A stretch of DNA of 64,000 nucleotides, taken from positions 1 through 64,000 of the forward strand of contig CALRPU020000024.1 of NCBI GenBank assembly GCA_943370175.1. Reading direction: 5' to 3'. This document shows, one piece after another, positions 7,248 to 15,237 of the stretch. Below the pieces are notes generated by a model. It was not told the origin of the DNA. It saw nothing but the letters and a program-made list of their open reading frames with translations, and made no database searches. Numbering within the stretch: position 1 is the stretch's first letter; the number at the start of each line of letters is the position of its first letter. The position numbers and the translations under genes are program-made. The stretch is from Ideonella_A intermedia_A. GTDB lineage: Bacteria; Pseudomonadota; Gammaproteobacteria; Burkholderiales; Burkholderiaceae_C.

Positions 7248-8930
7248 TCAGGCCGCCGCGCCGCTGCGCAGCAGGTAGCGCTGCACCTTGCCGGTGGGTG
7301 TGCGCGGCAGGTCGTCGACGAAGGCAATGGCGCGCGGGTACTTGTAGGGCGCCACCGTCTGCTTGACAAAGTCCTGCAGCGCGCGGGCCAGTTCGTCCCC
7401 GGGCGCGTGGCCGGGGCGCAGCACGACGAAGGCCTTGACGATCTGGCCGCGCTCTTCGTCGGGCACGCCGACCACGCCGCAGTCGGCCACCGCGGGGTGG
7501 GCCAGCAGGGCTTCTTCCACCTCGGGGGAGGCGATGTTGTAGCCCGCCGAGACGATCATGTCGTCGGTGCGGGCGTGGTAGTGGAAGTGGCCGTCGGCGT
7601 CGCGCCAGTAGGCGTCGCCGGTGTAGTTCCAGCCGTGGCGAACGTAGCGCGCCTGGCGCGGGTCGGCGAGGTAGCGGCAGCCGGTGGGGCCTTGCACGCG
7701 CAACTGGCCCACGGTGCCGTCGGGCACCGGTTGGTCCTGGTCGTCGACCACTTCGGCCACGTAGCCCGGCACGGCGCGGCCGGTGGCGCCGGGGCGCGCG
7801 CTGGCCTCGTCGGCGGAAATGAAGATGTGCAGCAGCTCGGTCGCGCCGATGCCGTCGATCAGTTCGATGCCGGTGGCCTCGCGCCACAGCGCGCGGGTGG
7901 CGGCGGGCAAGGCTTCGCCCGCGGACACGCACTTGCGCAGCGTGCCCCCGCGCAGCGCCGCGCCCTGGGCGGCCAGCTTGCGGTACGAGGTGGGCGCGGT
8001 GAACATCACCGTGGCGCCGAACTGGCGCACGCCGTCGAGCAGCTGCGCCGGCCCCGCGTGCTCCAGCAACACGGTCTGTGCACCCACCGCCATCGGGAAC
8101 AGCAGCAGCCCGCCCAGACCGAAGGTGAAGGCCAGCGGCGGGCTGCCGATGAAGACGTCGTCGGCGGTCGGCCGCAGGACGTGCGGCGGCCAGCAGCGGC
8201 ACACCGCGAGCAGGTCGCGGTGAAAGTGCATGGTCGCCTTCGGCGTGCCGGTGGTGCCGGAGGTGAAGCCCAGCAGGCAGGTGTCGTCGGCGGCGGTGTC
8301 GACGTTGGAAAAAGGCGCGGCATGGCGTGCCATGGCGGTGTCCAGGCTCAGCGGGTCAGGGGCGGTGGCAACGCCGTCATGGCCCTGGTCGTTGGCGTCG
8401 TCGGTGCCGCCGCTGAACAGGCGCAGCGCGCGCAGGCCCGGGCACGCGGCGCGCGCCTGCTGCAGTTCGTCGGCCAGGCGCGCGTCGCACAGCGCGTGGC
8501 CGATCTGGGCGATGTCGATGATGGCCTGCAGTTCCTTGGCACGCAGCAGCGGCATGGTGGCCACGGCGATGCCGCCGGCCTTGATGACCGCGAACCAGCA
8601 CGCCGCCAGCATCGGCGTGTTCGGCGCGCGCAGCAGCACGCGGTTGCCCGGCACCAGGCCCAGGTCGTGCACCAGCACGTGGGCGATGCGGTCGGCGCGG
8701 TCCTGCAATTCGCGGTAACTCCAGCGCACGCCAGGTGCCAGGATGCACGGGCGGTCGCCGCGGCCTTCGGCGATGTGCCGGTCCAGCAGCTCCCAGGCGG
8801 CGTTCAGGCGCGGCGGAAACTGCAGCTCGGGCAAATCGAAGCGGAACTGCGGCCACTGGGACCGTGGCGGCAGGCGGTCGATGGCGAAGCGGTCGATGTG
8901 CGCGCTGGGGACGCTGTGGTCGCTGGTCAT
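7248..8930 (-). CDS. aromatic acid-CoA ligase, probably 2-aminobenzoate-CoA ligase
   Basis: A 560-residue member of the ANL adenylating superfamily. The P-loop-like A3 motif GFTSGTTGTPKATMHFHRD lies near residue 225. Further motifs are GATELLHIFIS (A5), YTGDAYWRDADG (A7), DDMIVSAGYNIASPEVEEAL (A8) and the catalytic Lys near the end in PRTPTGKVQRYLL (A10). It belongs to the benzoate/2-aminobenzoate ligase branch. It converts a free aromatic acid, ATP and CoA to the acyl-CoA, the entry step of the pathway. The specificity for anthranilate is inferred from the linked monooxygenase/reductase fusion; benzoate or salicylate are alternatives. Confidence 0.85.
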   Translation of the reverse strand: MTSDHSVPSAHIDRFAIDRLPPRSQWPQFRFDLPELQFPPRLNAAWELLDRHIAEGRGDRPCILAPGVRWSYRELQDRADRIAHVLVHDLGLVPGNRVLLRAPNTPMLAACWFAVIKAGGIAVATMPLLRAKELQAIIDIAQIGHALCDARLADELQQARAACPGLRALRLFSGGTDDANDQGHDGVATAPDPLSLDTAMARHAAPFSNVDTAADDTCLLGFTSGTTGTPKATMHFHRDLLAVCRCWPPHVLRPTADDVFIGSPPLAFTFGLGGLLLFPMAVGAQTVLLEHAGPAQLLDGVRQFGATVMFTAPTSYRKLAAQGAALRGGTLRKCVSAGEALPAATRALWREATGIELIDGIGATELLHIFISADEASARPGATGRAVPGYVAEVVDDQDQPVPDGTVGQLRVQGPTGCRYLADPRQARYVRHGWNYTGDAYWRDADGHFHYHARTDDMIVSAGYNIASPEVEEALLAHPAVADCGVVGVPDEERGQIVKAFVVLRPGHAPGDELARALQDFVKQTVAPYKYPRAIAFVDDLPRTPTGKVQRYLLRSGAAA

Positions 8931-9004
8931 GACGTGCTCCCGCGGGGGCGTGTGGGAATGGGCGGCGGTGGCAGGCTTGGCGGCTCGTGCGGTCGCACCC
9001 GCCG

Positions 9005-10192
9005 TCAGCGCAACAGGTCGCGGCCGATGATCAATTGCTGCACCTCGGTGGCGCCCTCGTAGATGCGCAGCGCGCGGATCTCGCGGTACAGGCGCTCGAC
9101 CACCTCGCCGCTGACCACGCCCTGGCCGCCGAACATCTGCACCGCGGCGTCGATCACCTGCTGCGCGCCTTCGGTGGCGGCCAGCTTGGCCATCGCGGCT
9201 TCGCGGGTGACGGTGTGGCCCTGGTCGCGCAGCCAGGCGGCGCGGTAAGTCAGCAAGGCAGCGCTGTCGACGGTGGTGGCCATCTGCGCCAGCTTGGCCT
9301 GGGTCAGCTGAAAGTCGCCCAGCATGCCGCCGAACATGGGCCGGCTGCGGGCGCGTTGCAGCGCTTCCTGCAGCGCGCGTCGCGCAAAGCCGAGCGCGGC
9401 GGCGGCCACCGAGGTGCGGAACACGTCCAGCGTGCGCATCGCCACCTTGAAGCCCTGGCCGGCCGCACCCACGCGCTGGCTCACTGGCACGCGGCATTGG
9501 TCGAATCGCAGCCGCGCCAGCGGGTGCGGGGCGATGACCGAGAGGCGCTCGGCGATGTGCAGCCCTGGCGTGTCGGCGTCCACGACGAAGGCCGAAATGC
9601 CGCGCGCCCCCGGCGCTTCGCCGCTGCGCGCGAAGACCACGTAGAAGTCCGCGATGCCGCCGTTGCTGATCCAGGTTTTCTCGCCGTCCAGCACCACGTG
9701 GTCGCCGTCCTCGCGGGCGGTGCAGGTCATGGCGGCCACGTCCGAGCCGGCCTGCGGTTCCGACAGCGCAAAGGCCGCGATCAAGTCGCCGCGGGCCACG
9801 CCCGGCAGGTAACGCTGGCATTGGGCCGGGGTGCCCGCCAGGCTGATGGCGCCCGAGCCCAGGCCCTGCATGGCGAACGCAAAGTCGGCCAGGCCGTGGT
9901 GACGCGCCAGCATGTCGCGCAGCAGGCAGATCGAGCGGGTGTCGATGACGTCGCGCGTGCCGCCGTGCGCCTGGCCAGCCACCGCGTGGCGCAGCCAGCC
10001 GCCCTGGCCCAGTTGGCGCACCAGCGTGCGGCATTGGGCGTCCACGTCGGCGCCGTGCCCAGCGTGGGCCAGGTGCTCGCCGGCCCAGCGGTCCAGGGCC
10101 ACAGCCAGCGCGCGGTGCGGCGCGTCGAAGAAGGGCCAGTCGGTGAAGGGGCGGTCGGTGGCGGGGCGGTCGACAGCGGTCGGGTTGGGCAT
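9005..10192 (-). CDS. acyl-CoA dehydrogenase
   Basis: A 395-residue FAD enzyme with full family landmarks: AFALSEPQAGSDVAAM and EKTWISNGGIADFYVVFAR (FAD/substrate loops), MFGGQGVVSG, and the C-terminal LRIYEGATEVQQLIIGR, whose Glu in YEG is the position of the catalytic base in many members. It introduces a 2,3-double bond into an acyl-CoA. In the aerobic 2-aminobenzoate route such an enzyme would act on alicyclic or ring-opened CoA intermediates. Gaps of 74 and 87 bases to the genes on either side keep it within the operon. The N-terminal residues 1-25 are poorly conserved and repetitive. Confidence 0.9.
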   Translation of the reverse strand: MPNPTAVDRPATDRPFTDWPFFDAPHRALAVALDRWAGEHLAHAGHGADVDAQCRTLVRQLGQGGWLRHAVAGQAHGGTRDVIDTRSICLLRDMLARHHGLADFAFAMQGLGSGAISLAGTPAQCQRYLPGVARGDLIAAFALSEPQAGSDVAAMTCTAREDGDHVVLDGEKTWISNGGIADFYVVFARSGEAPGARGISAFVVDADTPGLHIAERLSVIAPHPLARLRFDQCRVPVSQRVGAAGQGFKVAMRTLDVFRTSVAAAALGFARRALQEALQRARSRPMFGGMLGDFQLTQAKLAQMATTVDSAALLTYRAAWLRDQGHTVTREAAMAKLAATEGAQQVIDAAVQMFGGQGVVSGEVVERLYREIRALRIYEGATEVQQLIIGRDLLR

Positions 10193-10279
10193 GCAAGGCT
10201 CCGTGCGGCGGTTGGGGTGGCGAATGGCGGCGTGGCGGTGGCTGGCGGCGTGGCGGGGACCGCCCGGCGGCGGGCCGTG

Positions 10280-11131
10280 TCAGTTGCCCTCAAACACCGG
10301 CAGGCGCTTGGCCACGAAGGCGTCGTAAGCGCGGCGGAAGTCGCCGGTCAGCATGCACAGCGCCTGCGCCTGGGCCTCGGCCTCGATGGCCTGGTCGATG
10401 GTCATCGCCCATTCCTGGTGGAGCATGGTCTTGGTGATGCCGTTGGCGAAGGTGGGGCCGGCCACCAGGCGCTCGGCCAGGGCGGTGGCCTCGGCCTCCA
10501 GCGCATCGGGCTCGACCAGGCGGTTGAAGAAGCCCCAGCGTTCGGCTTCCTCGCCCCCCAGCGCTCGGCCGGTGTACAGCAGCTCGCTGGCGCGGCCCTG
10601 GCCGATCAGGCGCGGCAGGATCGCGCAGGCGCCCATGTCGCAGCCCGCCAGGCCCACGCGGTTGAACAGGAACGCCGTCTTGGATCGCGCCGTGCCCAGC
10701 CGCAGGTCGGACGCCATCGCCACGATGGCCCCGGCGCCGGCGCAAACGCCGTCCACCGCTGCCACGATGGGCTGCGGGCAGGCGCGCATGGCCTTGACCA
10801 GGTCCCCGGTCATGCGGGTGAACATCAGCAGCTCGGTCGCCGGCAGCTGCACCAGCGGGCCGATGATTTCATGCACGTCGCCGCCGGAGCAGAAATTGCC
10901 GCCTGCCCCGCTGATCACCACCGCGTGCACGTCGGTGGCGTATTTCAGCCGGCCGAACAGGTCGCGCAGCTCGGCGTAGGACGCGAAGGTCAACGGGTTC
11001 TTGCGCTCGGGGCGGTTCAGGGTGACGTGGCCCACGCCGCCCTGGACGCGCCAGCCGAAGTGCGCGGTGGGGTGGTCGGCCAGGGTGCAGCGGTTGCCGG
11101 CGGCCAGTGCGGGGTCGATGGGGTTGCTCAT
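10280..11131 (-). CDS. enoyl-CoA hydratase/isomerase family protein
   Basis: A 283-residue crotonase-fold protein: GGVGHVTLNRPERKNPLT, the oxyanion-hole segments GAGGNFCSGGDVHEI and AAVDGVCAGAGAIVAMASD, and RVGLAGCDMGACAILPRLIG. It hydrates or isomerises a CoA-linked double bond in the cytoplasm. Its ATG at 11131 overlaps the stop of the MarR gene by one base (ATGA type), so the two are translationally coupled. The reading frame stays open to 11632, but that extension only reads across the regulator gene. Confidence 0.9.
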   Translation of the reverse strand: MSNPIDPALAAGNRCTLADHPTAHFGWRVQGGVGHVTLNRPERKNPLTFASYAELRDLFGRLKYATDVHAVVISGAGGNFCSGGDVHEIIGPLVQLPATELLMFTRMTGDLVKAMRACPQPIVAAVDGVCAGAGAIVAMASDLRLGTARSKTAFLFNRVGLAGCDMGACAILPRLIGQGRASELLYTGRALGGEEAERWGFFNRLVEPDALEAEATALAERLVAGPTFANGITKTMLHQEWAMTIDQAIEAEAQAQALCMLTGDFRRAYDAFVAKRLPVFEGN

Positions 11132-11739
11132 CAGGAGGCCTTCTTCGGGGAGGGGGTCGTGGAAGGGGGCGCGGAGCCCGGGGCGACGGCGGTGTCCGCC
11201 GCGTCGGGGTCGCTGGTGTCGGTGGCCTGCACCAGCGCCACGCGCAGCCGGCCCAGCAGTTCGTACAGCGCGGTGCGGTGGGCGGGCTCGACGCCGGCGA
11301 ACAGCGCGATCAGCCAGCGCTCGTGTTCCTTGGCCATGGTCAGGAAGTGCGCGCGCCCGGCCGGCGTGAGCCGCACGAACTGCGAGCGGCGGTCGGCTTC
11401 GTCGAGCACCCGCTCGACCCAGCCTTCGCCCACCAGTTGGTCGGTCAGCCCGGTGACGTTGCCGCCGGTGACCATCAGGTACTTGGACAGCACGTTCATC
11501 CGCAGGCCTTGCGGGTGGCGTTCCAGCTGGGCGAGGTAGTCGAAGCGCGGCAGCGTGGTGTCGAAGCGCAGCCGCAGCCGGCTGCGGATCTCCTGCTCGA
11601 TCTGGGTGCTGCACGACAACAGCCGCAGCCAAAGCTTGACGGCCTGGTGGTCGGCGTCCACGGCGCGGCCTTCGAGGCCGATCTGGTGGTCGTCGACCAG
11701 GCGCAGCTGGCGAAAATTGGTGGGCTTCTTGCTGGCCAT
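11131..11739 (-). CDS. MarR family transcriptional regulator
   Basis: A 202-residue protein with a winged helix-turn-helix: LPRFDYLAQLERHPQGLRMN, LSKYLMVTGGNVTGLTDQLV (recognition helix) and the wing DEADRRSQFVRLTPAGR. An alanine/threonine/proline-rich tail of about 25 residues follows. It sits inside the operon, overlapping the stop of the SDR gene and the start of the hydratase gene by one base each, so it is made with the enzymes. Inference: an autorepressor released by a CoA thioester of the pathway, acting on the upstream region of the operon near 14980. Confidence 0.9.
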   Translation of the reverse strand: MASKKPTNFRQLRLVDDHQIGLEGRAVDADHQAVKLWLRLLSCSTQIEQEIRSRLRLRFDTTLPRFDYLAQLERHPQGLRMNVLSKYLMVTGGNVTGLTDQLVGEGWVERVLDEADRRSQFVRLTPAGRAHFLTMAKEHERWLIALFAGVEPAHRTALYELLGRLRVALVQATDTSDPDAADTAVAPGSAPPSTTPSPKKAS

Positions 11740-12581
11740 CACATCACCTCGCCGCCGCTGACCGACACCGACTGCCCGGTGACGGCGCCAGCGGCCGGGC
11801 TGCACAGCCAGGCCACGGCGTCGGCCACCTCAGCGGGCTGCACCAGGCGGCGCTGCGGGTTGTGCTGGGTCAGCGACTCGCGCGCTTGCGCCTCGCTGCG
11901 GCCGGTCTTGCCCATGATGTGGGCCACGCTGTCACGCAGCAGGTCGGTTTCGGTGAAGCCGGGGCAGACCGCGTTGACGGTGACGCCCTGGGTGGCCACC
12001 TCCAGCGCGGCGGCGCGGGTCAGGCCGATCACCCCGTGCTTGGCCGCGGTGTAGGCGGCCACGTAGGGGTAGCCGCGCTGGCCGGCGGTGCTGGCGATGT
12101 TGACCACCCGGCCCCAGCGCGCCGCCACCATGGCCGGCAGCGCCGCGCGCAGGCACAGGAAGCTGCCGGTCAGGTTGACGCCCAGCATCTGCTGCCACAG
12201 CGCGTCGTCGGTGCGCACGAGCGGCGCGCTGGCGGCCTGCCCGGCGTTGTTGACGAGGATGTCCGGCCGCGGGCCGTGCTCGGCCATGTGCGCCCAGGCG
12301 GCCTGCACCGACGCGGCGTCGGCCACGTCGCAGACCACGCACTGCGGGGCCGGCGCGGTGCCGTCCCCGCGGGCGTGCACTTCGGCGGCCAGCGCCTGCA
12401 GGGCGTCGAGCTGGCGGCCCAGCAGCCACAGCCGGGCGCCGTCGGCGGCCAGCCGGCGCGCCACGGCGGCGCCGATGCCGCGCGCCGCGCCGGTCACCAC
12501 CGCCGTGTGGCCGTGCAGCGGGCCGGTGGCCGGGGCGGACATCGGCCGGGCGGCCGGCGAGGGGGTGGGCGCGGTGCTCAT
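11739..12581 (-). CDS. short-chain dehydrogenase/reductase
   Basis: A 280-residue classical SDR: the NAD(P)-binding GAARGIGAAVARRLA (residues about 31-45), NNAGQAASAPL, catalytic Ser in VVNIASTAGQRG and the YTAAK pair, then CPGFTETDLLRD and the C-terminal VTGQSVSVSGGEVM. It probably oxidises a hydroxyacyl-CoA to the ketoacyl-CoA in the beta-oxidation-like part of the pathway. The first 22 residues are a Pro/Ala-rich extension, and Met14 could also be used. It starts 4 bases after the stop of the large fusion gene. Confidence 0.9.
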   Translation of the reverse strand: MSTAPTPSPAARPMSAPATGPLHGHTAVVTGAARGIGAAVARRLAADGARLWLLGRQLDALQALAAEVHARGDGTAPAPQCVVCDVADAASVQAAWAHMAEHGPRPDILVNNAGQAASAPLVRTDDALWQQMLGVNLTGSFLCLRAALPAMVAARWGRVVNIASTAGQRGYPYVAAYTAAKHGVIGLTRAAALEVATQGVTVNAVCPGFTETDLLRDSVAHIMGKTGRSEAQARESLTQHNPQRRLVQPAEVADAVAWLCSPAAGAVTGQSVSVSGGEVM

Positions 12582-12585
12582 GCGC

Positions 12586-14940
12586 TCAACCCTTGCCCGG
12601 GGTCGGGGTCTGGGTCTGCGCCTGCTGCCGCGCGAAACCCGCCTCCAGCTGGCCCTTGGCCGAGCGGTAGGCGCGCGGCCAGGGCTGCGCGGTGTGGCCG
12701 ATGCGCGCGGCTTCCGTCAGCGTCCAGGCCGGGTTGGCCAGGTGCGGGCGGGCCACGGCGCACAAGTCGGCGCGGCCGGCGGCGATGATGCTGTTGACGT
12801 GGTCGGCTTCGCTGATGGCGCCCACGGCGATGGTCGCAATGCCCGCTTCCTGGCGCACCCGGTCGGCAAAAGGCGTCTGGAACATGCGGCCGTACACCGG
12901 CTGCTCGCGCTTGCTGACCTGCCCGGACGAGCAGTCGATCAGGTCCGCCCCCGCCGCCTTGAAGGCCCGCGCGATTTCCACCGCGTCGGCCGGGGTGATG
13001 CCACCCTCCACCCAGTCGTGGGCGGAAATGCGCACGCTCATCGGCCGCTGCGCGGGCCAGGCCGCGCGCACCGCGGCGAACACCTCCAAGGGGTAGCGCA
13101 GGCGGTTGCTCAGGCTGCCGCCGTGGGCGTCCTCGCGCTGGTTGGTCAGCGGCGAAATGAAGCTGGACAGCAGGTAGCCGTGCGCGCAGTGCAGTTCCAG
13201 CCAGTCGAAACCGGCGGCGGCGGCGCGGTGGGTGGCGGCCACGAAGTCGTCGCGCACCCGGTCCATGTCGGCGCGGGTCATGGCGCGCGACACCTGGCTC
13301 ACGCCGTCCAGGTATTGCTGCGGCGAGGCGCTGAGCAGCGGCCAGTTTGCCTCGGCGCCGTCTTCGGGCAGCGGCTGGTCGATGCCGTCCCAGGCGCGGC
13401 GGGTGCTGCCCTTGGCGCCGGCGTGGCCCAGTTGCACGCCGATGCGGGCGTCGCTGTGGGCGTGCACGAAGTCGACGATGCGCCGCCAGGCCGCGCCCTG
13501 TTCGTCGTTCCACAGGCCAGGGCAGCCCGGGGTGATGCGGGCGTCCGGGCTGGGGCAGGTCATCTCCGCGAACACCAGTGCGGCACCGCCCATCGCGCGG
13601 GCGCCCAGGTGCACCAGGTGGTAGTCGCCGGGCACGCCGTTGGTGGCCGAGTACTGCGCCATCGGCGACACCACCACGCGGTTCTTCAGGGTCAGGCCGC
13701 GCACGGTGTACGGGGTGAACATCGGCGGCGTGGGCGGCAGGCCGGGGCGCTCGGGCACGCCGGCCTGCTGGGCGAACCAACGCTCATAGCCTTCCAGCCA
13801 GGCAGCGTCGCGCAGGCGCAGGTTTTCATGGCTGATGCGCTGGCTGCGGGTCAGCATGCTGTACATGAACTGCTCGGGCGGCAGCTGGTCGCAATAGCGG
13901 GTGCCGCACACCTCAAACCATTCCATCGCGTTCCAGCCGGCGTTCTGCAGGCGCAGCGTTTCCACGCGGCGCAGCGCCTGGTAGGTGGTCAGCACCTCGG
14001 TGATGCGTTCCGGGGCGTCGCCCAGCAATTTGAACTGGCGGGTCAGCTCGATGGCGTCCTCGATGGCCAGCTTGGTGCCCGAGCCGATGGCGAAGTGCGC
14101 GGTGTGCACCGCGTCGCCCATCAGCACCACGTGGCTGCCGTGGCGGTTCTTCAGCCACCACTGCTCGCAGCTCACCCGCTGGAAGTTCAGCCAGGCCGAG
14201 CCGCGCAGGTGGCGGGCGTTGGTCATCAGCGCCTCGCCAGCCAGGTTGTCGGCGAACAGCTTTTCGCAGAAGGCGATGGACTGGGCCGAGTCGGCCTGGT
14301 CCAGCCCGTGGGCTTGCCACACGTGTTCCGGGCACTCGACGATGAAGGTGCTGGTGTGCTCGTCGAATTTGTAGATGTGGGCCTGGAACCAGCCGTGTTC
14401 GGTCTGCTGGAAATCGAAGGTGAAGGCGTCGTACAGCCGCTTCGTGCCCAGCCAGATGTAGCGGTTGGGGCGGGTGACGATGTCGGGCCGGAAGACCTCG
14501 GCGTACTTGCCGCGGACGCGCGAATTGATGCCGTCGCTGGCGATGACGAGGTCGGCGTCGGCGAAGTCCTCGTCGCTGGAGACGTCCTGCTCGAACAGCA
14601 GTTCCACCCCCAGTTGCTCGCAGCGCGCCTGCAGGATGTTCAACAGCTTCTTGCGCCCGATGCCCACGAAGCCGTGGCCGCCGGAGCGGATGCGCCGGCC
14701 CTTGAACAGCAACTCGATGTCGTCCCAGTGGTTGAAGGCGGCCTGGATCTGGTCGGCGCTTTCGGGGTCCCACTGGCGCATGTTGTCCATGGTGGCGTCG
14801 GAGAACACCACGCCCCAGCCGAAAGTGTCGTAGGGCTTGTTGCGCTCGATCACCTGCACCTGGTGCGCCGGGTTGAGCTGCTTCATCAACAGGCCGAAAT
14901 ACAAGCCGGCCGGGCCACCACCGATGCAGACGATCTTCAT
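12586..14940 (-). CDS. abmA: bifunctional FAD monooxygenase / OYE-type reductase, 2-aminobenzoyl-CoA monooxygenase/reductase-like
   Basis: A 784-residue fusion. Residues 1 to about 390 form an FAD-dependent aromatic hydroxylase: MKIVCIGGGPAGLYFGLL at the start and the second FAD motif GDAVHTAHFAIGSGTKLAIE. From about 405 to the end is an old-yellow-enzyme domain: MFTPYTVRGLTLKNRVVVSP, LHCAHGYLLSSFISPLTNQR and VAVGAISEADHVN. This domain order is known from 2-aminobenzoyl-CoA monooxygenase/reductase of Azoarcus evansii and from salicylyl-CoA 5-hydroxylases. The former hydroxylates and then reduces the ring. A GGAG ribosome site lies about 6 bases before the ATG at 14940, which supports this start over the longer ORF. 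It is the first gene of the operon. The choice between aminobenzoyl-CoA and salicylyl-CoA is inference. Confidence 0.85.
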   Translation of the reverse strand: MKIVCIGGGPAGLYFGLLMKQLNPAHQVQVIERNKPYDTFGWGVVFSDATMDNMRQWDPESADQIQAAFNHWDDIELLFKGRRIRSGGHGFVGIGRKKLLNILQARCEQLGVELLFEQDVSSDEDFADADLVIASDGINSRVRGKYAEVFRPDIVTRPNRYIWLGTKRLYDAFTFDFQQTEHGWFQAHIYKFDEHTSTFIVECPEHVWQAHGLDQADSAQSIAFCEKLFADNLAGEALMTNARHLRGSAWLNFQRVSCEQWWLKNRHGSHVVLMGDAVHTAHFAIGSGTKLAIEDAIELTRQFKLLGDAPERITEVLTTYQALRRVETLRLQNAGWNAMEWFEVCGTRYCDQLPPEQFMYSMLTRSQRISHENLRLRDAAWLEGYERWFAQQAGVPERPGLPPTPPMFTPYTVRGLTLKNRVVVSPMAQYSATNGVPGDYHLVHLGARAMGGAALVFAEMTCPSPDARITPGCPGLWNDEQGAAWRRIVDFVHAHSDARIGVQLGHAGAKGSTRRAWDGIDQPLPEDGAEANWPLLSASPQQYLDGVSQVSRAMTRADMDRVRDDFVAATHRAAAAGFDWLELHCAHGYLLSSFISPLTNQREDAHGGSLSNRLRYPLEVFAAVRAAWPAQRPMSVRISAHDWVEGGITPADAVEIARAFKAAGADLIDCSSGQVSKREQPVYGRMFQTPFADRVRQEAGIATIAVGAISEADHVNSIIAAGRADLCAVARPHLANPAWTLTEAARIGHTAQPWPRAYRSAKGQLEAGFARQQAQTQTPTPGKG

Positions 14941-14978
14941 ACACGCTCCGTGAGGTGAGGTCGCCATGGTGCGGTCAA

Positions 14979-14998
14979 ATACTTTAGATGTCAACGAT
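14979..14998. promoter_or_regulatory. candidate MarR operator upstream of the aromatic operon
   Basis: An AT-rich 20-bp patch in otherwise GC-rich DNA, 39 bases upstream of the fusion-gene start, reads ATACTTTAGATGTCAACGAT. It is an imperfect palindrome (six of ten positions match between the arms), the size typical of MarR sites. A TTGACA lies within it on the minus strand and could be a -35 element, but no good -10 follows at 16-18 bases. Function is inferred from position and symmetry. Confidence 0.35.
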
Positions 14999-15237
14999 AT
15001 GGCGCCGACCAAGGTGGTGCGGGTGGTCCCACCGGGCATGGTGGTTGACCATTCCTGCGCGCAGCGCCTGGCCGCACGGTGCAATGACATGACTTCACTG
15101 CCGTTTGCCGCAACTGCCCTCAGTTCTCATGGTTTGGGCCGGTACGCGTGAGGCCAGCGATGCGGTAGCCTTGCGCTTTGTCGTGTCAACGGGGGGTCGG
15201 CATCACCGATTCGCGGCACCATGGAAGCTTCGATCTG

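Noticed and set aside
8987..11539. 850-codon plus-strand ORF opposite the aromatic operon
   Set aside because: It is the antisense shadow of the acyl-CoA dehydrogenase and hydratase genes: His/Arg/Gly/Ala-rich, no domain, no ribosome site. Long antisense ORFs are expected at this GC content.
12088..14958. 956-codon plus-strand ORF opposite the monooxygenase/reductase gene
   Set aside because: Low-complexity antisense frame of a gene with clear FAD and OYE motifs on the minus strand.
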